A stretch of DNA of 64,000 nucleotides from Guyanagaster necrorhizus (lineage: Eukaryota; Basidiomycota; Agaricomycetes; Agaricales; Physalacriaceae), in the NCBI RefSeq assembly GCF_019112545.1, contig NW_025064907.1:364223-428222 (forward strand), written 5' to 3'. This document shows positions 11,157-20,696 of this stretch, in pieces. Both the position numbers and the translations under genes were made by a program. How positions within the stretch are numbered: position 1 is the first letter of the stretch; each line of letters opens with the position of its first letter. The notes beneath the pieces were generated by a model. The model saw only the letters and a program-made list of their open reading frames with translations. It was not told where the DNA came from and made no database searches.

Positions 11157-12806
11157 AGTAGCTTTTTTTCTGACATCTCTCAGTTCATCGCTCCTCTGGT
11201 CTTCGACTTGTCGCCGCCATAGACGTATCCCCTGTTCATCGTTTCGTCAATCACCGACATCGCGTCTCCATTGTAATTTGTAAGACGAATAAAACAACTC
11301 AGCATGATATATACTGATTCGCATCGTTCTCTGCTAGAGTCTCTACGCGGCTTTATCCAAACAACCTTCGCTACTTCGCAGAAAGGTACTCGAGCACATG
11401 TCACAGGTGCCTACACATATCTCACTGCTGTCACTTTCAGCTATTGTCAAAGCATGGGCGGTACCATATCCTGGCTGTTTGGAGGCGGCGAAGTCGGGCC
11501 CAATCCGACAATGCAGGCCATCGAAGAACAACATAGAAGAGAGGAGGCCGAGAGATGGGAGCAGGCCGAAAGACTGAGGTGGGAACAAGAGGAAGTGCAG
11601 AGGGCTGCCAAAATCGCCGAGCAACAGAGATGGGAGCAGGACGAAAGACTGAGGAGGGAGCAAGAAGAAGCGACCGCTTCTGCTATGGCGTCCACCAAAA
11701 AAGAAAACAAAAAAAAGAAAAGAAAAAAAAGAAGAGAGGCGCAGAGAGCGGCCAAAATTGTGGAGCAGCAGAGGCAGGAACAGGCCGAGAGAATCAGAGT
11801 CCAGCAGGAGGAGGTCCAGAGGGCGGCTCAGATAGCAGCGCAGCTCGAGAGGGAGATGCAAGAGCAAGCCGAAATTGCCAGACGAGAACACGAGGCTGCT
11901 CAGAGGGCTGCTCAGGCCGCTAACGAGTTGCAAGAGCAGGTGCGCAAGAAGGAAGCGGAGATGAAGAAAGCGATGGAGGTCCAGGAGGTGATGGAGGCGA
12001 AGTGGAAGACAGGTATTCGTCCAGTCGAATGGCCTTCCAAGGAGAAATACGAGGCGACGAAGCGTCGTTTTTACAAGGAGGGCAAATTTCATCTCGCCAT
12101 CACTGGAATTTCGGGAACGGGAAAATCGTCTCTCATCAATGCCTTTCGAGGCATTTGGGATGATGATGAAGGTGCTGCTATGACCGATATCATCGAAAGC
12201 ACGTCGGCGGTTACTCCCTACCCTGATCCGAATCCCGCCCACCCATTCATCTGGTTCGATGTCCCGGGATCAGGAACGCTTGCGTGTTCTGACTGGACCT
12301 ACTTCAACGACCACGGTCTCTACATTTTCGACGCAATCATTGTCCTCTTCAACGACCGCTTCACTGCCATGGATGTCGCTATTCTCAGGAACTGCGAGCG
12401 GTACAATATCCCGACGTATATCGTTCGCTCCAAATCTGACGTCCACATTGACAATATCATCAAGAAGAAAAGACGGGAAGCTGGCGCGAAGAATGACCCT
12501 GCCGAGATTCTTGACGAGGCACGCAAGGAGTACATCGTGAGGACCCAAGAGAGCGTCAGGTCGAATCTGATGAGGAGCGATCCTCCTATCCGGTCGCAGA
12601 AGATGTATGCAGTCTCTCGGGATACGTTGACGACCATTGTCCGAGAGGAGCCGCTGGAGGATATGCCCGTGCTGAATGAGGTAGAGCTGCTGAGAGATAT
12701 CCTCCAGGACGCGCATTCACGACGAGTGGCAGACAAGTCTTATGGTTCAATGTCGGATCTTATGAAAAAAGCCGGGTTAGACATTTTTCAATTCTTTGCG
12801 AACTAA
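11089..12806 (+). repeat. Segmental duplication, copy 1 (GTPase 2 with its leader)
   Basis: Leader, both leader introns and coding region match 16522-18205 closely, including a shared GAAGTTGGAGCTG start, TATA motif and CCATTGTAATTTGTAAGACG at the first donor. The two copies differ mainly in the coiled-coil repeat number and the poly-Lys insertion. Confidence 0.85.
11454..12806 (+). CDS. IRG-like GTPase 2 (450 residues), with poly-Lys insertion
   Basis: Same architecture as GTPase 1. I chose the ATG at 11454, which begins MGGTISW, a myristoylation-type N-terminus (Gly2, Ser6). The frame is open back to 11304, but that part overlaps two likely leader introns (11280-11337 and 11386-11440), so the longer form is unlikely. 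The coiled coil is built of about 25-residue repeats and carries a unique 22-residue insertion (11673-11738) rich in Lys/Arg (KKENKKKKRKKRR). P-loop GISGTGKS at about residue 218, DVPGSGT and RSKSD follow, with the tail KSYGSMSDLMKKAG. From the leader to the stop it is nearly identical to GTPase 4 outside the repeats and insertion. Function inferred only. Confidence 0.87.
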   Translation: MGGTISWLFGGGEVGPNPTMQAIEEQHRREEAERWEQAERLRWEQEEVQRAAKIAEQQRWEQDERLRREQEEATASAMASTKKENKKKKRKKRREAQRAAKIVEQQRQEQAERIRVQQEEVQRAAQIAAQLEREMQEQAEIARREHEAAQRAAQAANELQEQVRKKEAEMKKAMEVQEVMEAKWKTGIRPVEWPSKEKYEATKRRFYKEGKFHLAITGISGTGKSSLINAFRGIWDDDEGAAMTDIIESTSAVTPYPDPNPAHPFIWFDVPGSGTLACSDWTYFNDHGLYIFDAIIVLFNDRFTAMDVAILRNCERYNIPTYIVRSKSDVHIDNIIKKKRREAGAKNDPAEILDEARKEYIVRTQESVRSNLMRSDPPIRSQKMYAVSRDTLTTIVREEPLEDMPVLNEVELLRDILQDAHSRRVADKSYGSMSDLMKKAGLDIFQFFAN

Positions 12807-13531
12807 CACAACCGGGTTTCCTCTATTCATCATGTACGAATTTATTGTTACAGTCTTTTTTTCCCTTTGTATGTAACGAAAAACTTCTTCCTCAATACTT
12901 CAGTCTTCAGCTCGTCAGTACCGCACCAAGGTAGCGGATGAAGGCCACCTCATAAGAGTGGCATCTCCCTTCTGAGTCCTATTTTTATCAGTCCGGGCCG
13001 TTTCATATTCGGTGACACTAGTACACAATGGCATCCGGTGCTTTGCCATTTGAATTACCTTCCGTGCTCCTCCAAGAAATCAAGATGAGAAGCTTTGCCG
13101 AGCTGCCCAATGGCCTTCACTTCTTTTAAGAAGAAATGTGATTTTTATTGAGATTGTACACGATAAAAGTTTTCTTCCACTTCAGGTCCGTTACATCTAC
13201 CTGTATTTTACCATGATGGTCAATCAGAGATGCACGGAAATTCATTGTCTCCGCTGTCGCTAACAACCAACCTATTCAAAGCCCTACACTTCAGCGTATC
13301 TCTCAACAGAATAGACATAGGAACCCCAGAAAGCGTCTCAGGGGCAGCAACAGCTCATGGCCTATCCGAAGTCTGCATCTCGCCATTCTCCATGGTCTCC
13401 AGAACAGCTATGAAACGTACGCATGCGAGACGGCAAACGCCGCCATCATTTGATTTCACAAATAGGTTTTCTGACGGTGTCTGTCACCTGTATAATAACC
13501 GTGACCGAGTAGAGTATCCTAGAAGACAAGG

Positions 13532-14071
13532 CGAAGGCATCGCAACGTTCGCGCAGGCTCTTTTTACTTCCTTTCAGTTTGGCTTCCAAGTTTCCCATCC
13601 CATCCGACGTGCTAAGGTAAAGAATTTGCGACAACCGTCGCAGTATGTTAGCGGCGAGCTTACTTGTTCTCAGGGTCTATATGGCAGAAAGGCGCTTAAA
13701 GAATTTCTGACAGCACATCTTCACACCACCCACTTCGTTGCAAGGAAACCATCTCGCGCTTCACTCTTCCACCGCACTGTGATACAACGTGTTGTCCCAT
13801 GTCAGCGAAACCTATAGTTTGCCCTTGCCCTTCACCCAACCCTGTGCGTCTAGCGCCTCACGCACACACACAACCGTCACTAAAATTATGCAGATCACCG
13901 CCTTCACTCCTTACAATTGGAACGTATTCTTGGTTCCGTCATTTTCCTAGTTCCTGAGCAGTTTTCCATCGATACCGACCAATAGTCTCTTCCATGATCT
14001 GCGAAGCAAGATATATTTTTGGATTTGTGCCAGAAGAAAAGAATCAGATAGCGCCTATTCTGTCACGGGCA
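13532..14071 (+). repeat. Upstream direct repeat, copy 2 (before GTPase 3)
   Basis: Second copy of the block at 10535-11085, in the same orientation and with the same position relative to the next GTPase gene. It ends with TAGCGCCTATTCTGTCACGG at 14049-14068. Confidence 0.85.
13807..13921. other. Near-identical 115-base noncoding block, copy 2
   Basis: Counterpart of 10821-10935 with one difference seen (CCCAACCC versus CCCACCCC). Confidence 0.7.
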
Positions 14072-14146
14072 TCTTGATGAAGCTGTTTAGGATTGGAACC
14101 GCCGTAACGAGATTCTCAGCACACAGTCATACAAGTACCTTCACAG
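14049..14146 (+). promoter_or_regulatory. Putative promoter of GTPase 3
   Basis: TAGCGCCTATTCTGTCACGG (14049-14068), then ATACAAGTACCTTCACAG about 80 bases later (14129-14146), paralleling the arrangement before GTPase 2. The TATA element is degenerate here. Confidence 0.5.
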
Positions 14147-14261
14147 AGGCTCAGTTCTTTAGTCGGATTCCTCGCTTCGTTCACTGTCTGCTTGGTCGTC
14201 GACAGTGCTGCTACCGCATTCGTGTCCTGACCATCGCTTGAATCATCACCGGGGTTCCACT

Positions 14262-14419
14262 GTAAGTATTCAGGACAAGCCGATTCAATATTTACACTCA
14301 CTCGCTCGTAGATTGTTATCAAGTTTGACATTTTAGTACTTCATTTGTGCCACCTCCGTTGAAAGGTACGTAGTATCAATTAGAGATGTTTTCCCGTTTC
14401 TGAATCACAAATGTTACAG
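14262..14419 (+). other. Two 5' leader introns of GTPase 3
   Basis: First intron 14262-14311 (GTAAGTATT...CTCGTAG); second 14366-14419 (GTACGTAG...GTTACAG), ending 13 bases before the ATG. The two-intron leader matches GTPases 2 and 4. Confidence 0.65.
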
Positions 14420-14432
14420 CTATCATCAAACC

Positions 14433-15830
14433 ATGGGTGGCGCAGTTTCTGCCGTCGTACGCACTGCTGCTTTGGTGATCCCTCCCATCGTAAGCGCTGC
14501 TGCTATCGCGATCCCTGCCATTATTAGCGCAATCAGGGACAGCAGAGTTGAAGACAACCCAACAATGAGGGCTATCGAAGAACAGCACAAGAGAGAGGAG
14601 GCGGAGAGAGCAAAAGCTCAACGGCGCCTCGAGCAAATCGAACGAGAGAGACAGGAGCAAGCCGAAAGACTGAGGCGGGCACAAGAAGAAGCGCAGAGGG
14701 CCGCCGAAATCGCCGAGCAACAGAGATGGGAGCAGGACGAAAGACTGAGGAGGGAGCAAGAAGCAGCACAGAGAGCGGCCCAAATAGCTGAGCAGCAAAG
14801 GCAGGAGCAGGCCGAGAGAATCAGGATCCAGCAGGAAGAGGTTCAATGGGCGGCTCATACAGCAGCGCAGCTCGAGAGGGAGAAGGAAGAGCAAGCCGAA
14901 ATTGCCAGACGAGAACACGAGGCTGCTCAGAGGGCTGCTCAGGCCGCTAACGAGTTGCAAGAGCAGGTGCGCAAGAAGGAAGAGGAGATGAAGAAAGCGA
15001 TGGAGGTCCAGAAGGCGATGGAGGCAAAGTGGAAGACAGGTATTCGTCCAGTCGAATGGCCTTCCAAGGAGAAATACGAGGCGACGAAACGTCGTTTTTA
15101 CAAGGAGGGCAAGTTTCATCTCGCGATCGCCGGAATTTCGGGGACGGGAAAATCGTCTCTCATCAATGCCTTTCGAGGCATTTGGGATGGTGAACAAGGC
15201 GCCGCTATGACCGATATCGTCGAAAGCACGTCGGTTGTCACTCCCTACCCTGATCCGAATCCTGCCAACCCTTTTATTTGGTTCGACGTGCCAGGGTCGG
15301 GAACGCTCTCATGCTCTGATTGGACCTACTTCAATGACCAGGGCCTTTACATTTTCGACGCAATCATTGTTCTCTTCAACGACCGCTTCACTGCCACAGA
15401 TATCGCTATTCTGAAGAACTGCGAACGATACAATATCCCGACGTATATCGTTCGTTCTAAATCTGATATTCACATTGATAATCTCATGAAGAAGAAAAGG
15501 CGGGGAGCTGGCGCGAAGAAAGACCCTGCCAAGATTTTTGACGAGGCGCGCAAGGAGTATATCGTGAGGACGCAGGAGAACGTCAGGTTGAATTTGATGA
15601 AGAACGATCCTCCTATCCGTTCGCAGCGCATGTACGCTGTCTCCCGGGATACATTGACGATGGTTGTGCGAGAGGAGCTGCTCGAAGATATGCTTGTGTT
15701 GAACGAGTACGAGCTTCTGAGAGACATCCTTCAAGATGCATACTCGCGAAGATCTGAAAAATCTTACGGTTCGATGTCGGATCTGATGAAAAAGGCTGGT
15801 ATGGACATTTTCGGATTCTTTGCGAACTGA
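14433..15830 (+). CDS. IRG-like GTPase 3 (465 residues)
   Basis: Longest member. It starts MGGAVSA, a myristoylation-type N-terminus, followed by a hydrophobic Ala/Ile/Val-rich region to about residue 35 that is longer than in the other paralogues and could contact membrane. The sequence then reads EDNPTMRAIEEQ, a motif shared by the family, and a coiled coil of four tandem repeats (14637-14942). The G domain has P-loop GISGTGKS at about residue 234, DVPGSGT, and RSKSD. The tail is KSYGSMSDLMKKAG and the protein ends FFAN. One coding exon, with two introns in the leader. The 3' flank shares CTTTGTATGTAACGAAAAAC with GTPase 2. Family assignment is strong; the role (cell-autonomous defence, vesicle action) is inferred from animal IRG proteins. 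Confidence 0.88.
   Translation: MGGAVSAVVRTAALVIPPIVSAAAIAIPAIISAIRDSRVEDNPTMRAIEEQHKREEAERAKAQRRLEQIERERQEQAERLRRAQEEAQRAAEIAEQQRWEQDERLRREQEAAQRAAQIAEQQRQEQAERIRIQQEEVQWAAHTAAQLEREKEEQAEIARREHEAAQRAAQAANELQEQVRKKEEEMKKAMEVQKAMEAKWKTGIRPVEWPSKEKYEATKRRFYKEGKFHLAIAGISGTGKSSLINAFRGIWDGEQGAAMTDIVESTSVVTPYPDPNPANPFIWFDVPGSGTLSCSDWTYFNDQGLYIFDAIIVLFNDRFTATDIAILKNCERYNIPTYIVRSKSDIHIDNLMKKKRRGAGAKKDPAKIFDEARKEYIVRTQENVRLNLMKNDPPIRSQRMYAVSRDTLTMVVREELLEDMLVLNEYELLRDILQDAYSRRSEKSYGSMSDLMKKAGMDIFGFFAN
14637..14942 (+). repeat. Coding minisatellite in GTPase 3
   Basis: Four in-frame units of 72, 75, 75 and 84 bases coding for coiled-coil blocks of the type IAEQQRQEQAERLRRAQEEA. Unit ends fall on QRAA motifs. 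Confidence 0.8.
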
Positions 15831-16573
15831 CACGACCGGGTTCCCTCTGTCTTGGACAATTAGCTAATCATTATGTACAATTGTTTGCTACAAATTTGTT
15901 CCTCTTTGTATGTAACGAAAAACTTCCGATAGATTTCACGACTTGGAGTTCCCACTAATGAATCCAACCTCTTCCTTCGTTCCCCCCTCACGTCTTTCAC
16001 AAGAACGCGTATGCTAAACCTCATAGCATTCAATTCAGTAAATCTGCTCTTCACGTTTGGTCCAAGCTTCTTGGCGCTGTGACTGTCAGGTTTCCTGGAA
16101 TGATGTCGCACGACACCCTCTCTTTTCAACGTCCAGGAACTGTTCTAACAGCATTGTTTCATGCCTTGCTGCATGTAGGCCATGTGGCTTTCCGTGGTGC
16201 TTCACCCTTTTGTGTGGGGGCCTCATGATCACCATTCTTACCGCCCATTTTTGCTCTAACCCATACCAACGTTCTTCATCGATTATCAATCATCCCAAGA
16301 ACATGACACTATAATCGGGAGGATCCGCCCGGTCATTCTGCGTTCATCTGACGTGTGATATGAGGGTGCGCCTTCCATTCGACATGAGTCCTCATCGATA
16401 CTACATTGGATGTCGAATACACTGTGACAAGCGCCAGCTACAAGTTCCGTGGCAGTAGCACAAATTACGGCGTATTCCTTGGATCATCATATGTGAAAGA
16501 AACCACCAATACCACACCCCCAGAAGTTGGAGCTGCGGGTCACAAGGCTCGCTCTTTGTATGAAACCCGGGCT

Positions 16574-16590
16574 TATAAGAATCTTCACGG
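16574..16590 (+). promoter_or_regulatory. Putative TATA region of GTPase 4
   Basis: TATAAGAATCTTCACGG, one base different from the GTPase 2 element. Two leader introns follow (16699-16756 and 16815-16869). Confidence 0.5.
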
Positions 16591-16882
16591 AGTAGCTTTT
16601 TTTTTGACATCTCTCAGTTCATCGCTCCTCTGGTCTTCAACTTGTTGCCGCCATAGTCGTATTCCCTATTCATCGTTTCGGCGTCTCCATTGTAATTTGT
16701 AAGACGAATAAAACAACTCGACGTGATATACACTAATTCGCGTCGTTCTCTGCTAGGTGCCGAGGTTAGAGGCTCGACGATTTATCCAAGGAACCTTCGC
16801 TAGTTCGCAGAAAGGTACCCAAGCACATGTCATAGATGCCTACACATATCTAACTGCTGTCACTTTCAGCTATTGTCAAAAC

Positions 16883-18205
16883 ATGGGCGGTGGCATATCT
16901 CGGCTGTTTGGAGGCCGCAAGGCCAGGCCCAATCCGACAATGTGGGCCATCGAAGAACAGCATAGAAGAGAGGCGGCGGAGAGAGCAGAAGCTCAACGAC
17001 GCCAGCAAATCGAACGAGAGAGGCAGGAGCAGGCCGAAAGACTGAGGCGGGCGCAAGAGGAAGCGTGGAGGGCCGCCCAAATTGCGGAGCAGCAGAGGCA
17101 GGAACAAGCCGAAAGACTGAGGCGGGCGCAAGAGGAAGCGCAGAGGGCCGCCCAAATTGCGGAGCAGCAGAGGCAGGAGCAGGCCGAGAGAATCAGAGTC
17201 CAGCAGGAGGAGGTCCAGAGGGCGGCTCAGATAGCAGCGCAGCTCGAGAGGGAGATGCAAGAGCAAGCCGAAATTGCCAGACGAGAACACGAGGCTGCTC
17301 AGAGGGCTGCTCAGGCCGCTAACGAGTTGCAAGAGCAGGTGCGCAAGAAGGAAGCGGAGATGAAGAAAGCGATGGAGGTCCAGGAGGTGATGGAGGCGAA
17401 GTGGAAAACAGGTATTCGTCCAGTCGAATGGCCTTCCAAGGAGAAATACGAGGCGACGAAACGTCGTTTTTACAAGGAGGGCAAGTTTCATCTCGCCATC
17501 ACTGGAATTTCGGGAACGGGAAAATCGTCTCTCATCAATGCCTTTCGAGGCATTTGGGATGATGATGAAGGTGCTGCTATGACTGATATCGTCGAAAGCA
17601 CGTCGGCGGTTACTCCCTACCCTGATCCGAATCCCGCCCACCCATTCATCTGGTTCGACGTCCCGGGATCCGGAACGCTTGCGTGCTCTGATTGGACCTA
17701 CTTCAACGACCAGGGTCTCTACATTTTCGACGCCATAATTGTCCTCTTCAATGATCGCTTCACTGCCACAGATATCGCTATTCTCAGGAACTGCGAGCGA
17801 TACAATATCCCGACGTATATCGTTCGCTCTAAATCTGACATCCATATTGCGAATATCATCCAGAGGAAGAGGCGGTCAGCTGGTGCCAAGGTTAATCTTG
17901 CCAAGATTCTTGACGAGGCACGCAAGGAGTACATCGTGAGGACCCAAGAGAGCGTCAGGTCGAATTTGATGAGGTGCGATCCTCCTATCCGGTCGCAGAA
18001 GATGTATGCAGTCTCTCGGGATACATTGACGACCATTGTACGAGAGGAGCCGTTGGATGATATGCTTGTGCTGAACGAGGTAGATTTGTTGGGCGATATC
18101 CTTCAGGACGCGCATTCACGACGAGTGGCAGACAAGTCTTATGGTTCGATGTCGGATCTTATGAAAAAGGCCGGGTTAGACATTTTTCGATTATTTACAA
18201 ACTAG
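16883..18205 (+). CDS. IRG-like GTPase 4 (440 residues)
   Basis: Recent duplicate of GTPase 2. The ATG at 16883 gives MGGGISR, again Gly2/Ser6, and lies 13 bases after the second leader intron; the frame is open upstream to 16757, but that region overlaps the likely intron 16815-16869. The coiled coil contains four tandem repeat units (17009-17314), two of them almost identical at the DNA level. P-loop GISGTGKS at about residue 208, DVPGSGT and RSKSD are intact. The segment after RSKSD differs from GTPase 2 (IQRKRRSAGAKVN in place of IKKKRREAGAKND). It ends LFTN. No frame damage seen, so probably functional. Role inferred as for the other members. Confidence 0.87.
   Translation: MGGGISRLFGGRKARPNPTMWAIEEQHRREAAERAEAQRRQQIERERQEQAERLRRAQEEAWRAAQIAEQQRQEQAERLRRAQEEAQRAAQIAEQQRQEQAERIRVQQEEVQRAAQIAAQLEREMQEQAEIARREHEAAQRAAQAANELQEQVRKKEAEMKKAMEVQEVMEAKWKTGIRPVEWPSKEKYEATKRRFYKEGKFHLAITGISGTGKSSLINAFRGIWDDDEGAAMTDIVESTSAVTPYPDPNPAHPFIWFDVPGSGTLACSDWTYFNDQGLYIFDAIIVLFNDRFTATDIAILRNCERYNIPTYIVRSKSDIHIANIIQRKRRSAGAKVNLAKILDEARKEYIVRTQESVRSNLMRCDPPIRSQKMYAVSRDTLTTIVREEPLDDMLVLNEVDLLGDILQDAHSRRVADKSYGSMSDLMKKAGLDIFRLFTN
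17009..17314 (+). repeat. Coding minisatellite in GTPase 4
   Basis: Units 17009-17080, 17081-17155, 17156-17230 and 17231-17314. The first two differ at only a handful of positions, indicating a very recent in-frame duplication of a 72-75-base unit. Confidence 0.85.
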
Positions 18206-19140
18206 TTTCTTCTCTTAGTTTTTTTTTCTCTCTCTGTATACATTATGGTACGATGTTGGTCTCCAGTTTGTCTTTAGCTTCGGTTCGACTTTAACCTGTC
18301 CACTGTCTCGTGTTAGTTCAAATTCACATTGTTCAGTAAAGCATTCGTTGGGCTTGAGCGTTCGTTTGCTCGTCTTCATTCTGATGCGTTCATTTCTGAG
18401 AGCTTGGCGCTTAACACTTTGCGAAGAGTGAAAGGATAAAAAGTTTCGAACGAAATGGGCTGCGCTGGTGGCGTGAGAATAATTTGGGCCCCCTGCGACG
18501 ATTGGGTGCGATATCCCAAAGGTGCAATCAGACGCTCGATAACGGGTTGCACTATCTGCACTTCGACTCTGAAGAGAAAATCTCTGACTGTCAGTGTTGC
18601 AACAACTCCTTTCAATCGAAGAGGGCGGTTGATTTGGGCTTCCTGACTTGCTCTGTTACGACGACGACTCAGATCTGTTACTTGTATAGAGGCCAACGGC
18701 AGGAAAGCATGCATTTTATGGACCAAACTCCAGGGAATCATCGCTTATTTAGTGGCGTCGCCTACTGGGGCTGCAACAAAGTCCTTGCTCTCCACCCACA
18801 GTGCGAGTATTCTCTGTATGCCTCGCACTTCCAACGTTATTACATCTGTTCTGCAGCCTGCGGATAAAATGGCCTTCTTCTCGTATCATACAAGTGCTGC
18901 CGACTGTTTGTGACGTGCTTTCTTTCCAGGCCTACCCGTGTCTTGCAAACATCCGAACTAAATTTCTAAAGCACATTCTCACCGACGATCCCTTCATGGC
19001 TTGAGGCATCCGCGACCAGCGAAAAATAACAAATATCTCGAGGACATTCGGATCCCTATCTTTGAGGTCCTAGAAGCCTCCAACAGAACATGCGAAACTA
19101 TAGCGTTTCACGATAAGACCCTAAGCAGACACCTATCATC
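18206..19140. other. Intergenic, no gene recognised
   Basis: A plus-strand frame of 127 codons from 18484 is Cys- and His-containing, but I see no family and no intron signals that extend it. Treated as noncoding or unrecognised. Confidence 0.35.
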
Positions 19141-19875
19141 ATGGACGTATTATTGCATTCCTTCCTGAAGTATGATGCTGCATATGCGGTCCTACAATCC
19201 TTAGCCTCATCATTATCACTGACGCAGTCTTATACTCAGTACCGCGATTTCCGCAACAGAGCACATGCACTTCTGGCCCGGAACGCGGCGCAGGGTATGA
19301 TACCAGAGAGGGCGGGAGGCAGCTCAGAGGATGTCCCAGCAGACGAACAGGAAGGAGGCGGAGATGAAGAAGATATCGGAAGACCAGAACGAGATAGAGA
19401 TAGAGGCACAGTAGAAGAAGGGAACTCACCCTACTGCCTACTGAGTGGCCGTCTCGAGAGCGGGCCGAGGCGAACGAATGACGGGTTTACTGATGTAATA
19501 TCGCCATCATCGGGTCTCCAGGAAGTGGCAAGTGGTCTTGGCGAACGCATTTCAAGGCATCTAGAAGGCGCTCTTCCAACGAATGTTGTTGAAACCACCT
19601 CAGTTAGTGCTCCCTAACCCATCCCGATCCAGCAGACCCTTTCATCTAGTTCGATGTTCCATCCTCAGGCGCTGCCTCATGTCCCAACTGGACCTCCCTT
19701 AACAACCAAGGCCTCTACATCTACGAAGCCATCATCACTTTCAATGATTGCTTCTTTGCCACTCTGCACACGCTATATGATCCCCTCCTGAGTTGTATAC
19801 TCTAAATCCGTACATATTGACAAAACGTATCAATAAAAACGGCGGGGCGCTAGACCAAGGGTTGATCTCGTGAAG
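19141..19875 (+). pseudogene. Dead IRG-like GTPase copy
   Basis: Degenerate member of the array. Recognisable in order, in shifting frames: coiled-coil end (KEAEMKK), the linker TEWPSRE (intact copies have VEWPSRE), a P-loop-like GSPGSGK, NVVETTSV (intact VVESTSV), then PDPADPFI-stop-FDVPSSG and NNQGLYIYEAII. The Trp codon of PFIWFDVPG is replaced by TAG, frames shift at least twice, and similarity fades after the HID-like segment near 19840. The P-loop Ser/Thr after GK is also lost. Orientation and position (between GTPases 4 and 5) fit loss of a former tandem member. The divergence is greater than between living members, so the death is old. Confidence 0.88.
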
Positions 19876-20696
19876 AATACTTTTCATCTAAATACGCGGC
19901 GGCTGCCTATGGCACGGTGCCGAGTCTTTGAGCGCGAATCTCCTGGAACGCTGCTCCGTAGAAGATGTTTCAATAATGGCTGTGTCTTTACTGGGCTTGG
20001 TGACTTCTCTCTTCCTGTTCAGGCAACTAGGATCAGAAAACCTCCTTCCTCTAGAACATAACATCCACGACGATTTCCATACCTTCACAGCACTTACTGA
20101 ACTCAAGCGGCGTAAGGTGTTGCCGCTCAGTAATACCAAAGCGCATCCGAGATCAAATTTCTGGTGTCCTTGCTGTATCATGCCAGCATCTGCCCGCCTG
20201 GTTGAACGCGTCACATTAAATCGGTAGAAAGATAGGCCCATTGGCATGAAGCTTGAAGGAAACATTCTCGATATGTTCCATTTAGCTCTGGTTTGAAGAA
20301 TCCGCTCCTTGGGCTTCCTCACAACTCCTTGACTAGGGCTTTGTTTCCGCAACATGCCTTTACAACATTCAACCGGTGTACATGGAAGTCATCGGCGCTT
20401 ATGTTGCTTCATTGCTATCTTTATCCTTCGGCGAACTCGTAGGACCTTACATCAATTAAGCGGTTAGCCCTGCTTTCATGGCACTGCCTGTCCTCCCTAA
20501 CAGTGTTAACAAGCCCCTTGGATTGTTCTATGATGTTTCAAGTTCTCGTGCGCAGCTACGGCTCGTAGAAATGAAGACTACTATTCTGCGAGTCTTATGA
20601 CCTGCAAGTATGGTTCTGTGATAGGACACTGTAACCACATCTCAACCCTCGAATTTCGATATATTCTTGGCTCACTTGTGAAATCAAACAAACAAC
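19876..20696. other. Intergenic, no gene recognised
   Basis: Open stretches on both strands around 19888-20355 show no family resemblance and no conserved splice pattern. Confidence 0.35.

Larger units (their letters stand above)
16522..18205 (+). repeat. Segmental duplication, copy 2 (GTPase 4 with its leader)
   Basis: Close copy of 11089-12806. The TAGCGCCTAT element lies outside the duplicated block, so GTPase 4 lacks it at the corresponding place. Confidence 0.85.

Noticed and set aside
11304..11453. N-terminal extension of GTPase 2 (and 16757-16882 for GTPase 4)
   Set aside because: The extended frame runs across a clear GT..AG leader intron, and the downstream ATGs give the Gly2/Ser6 start shared with GTPases 1 and 3.
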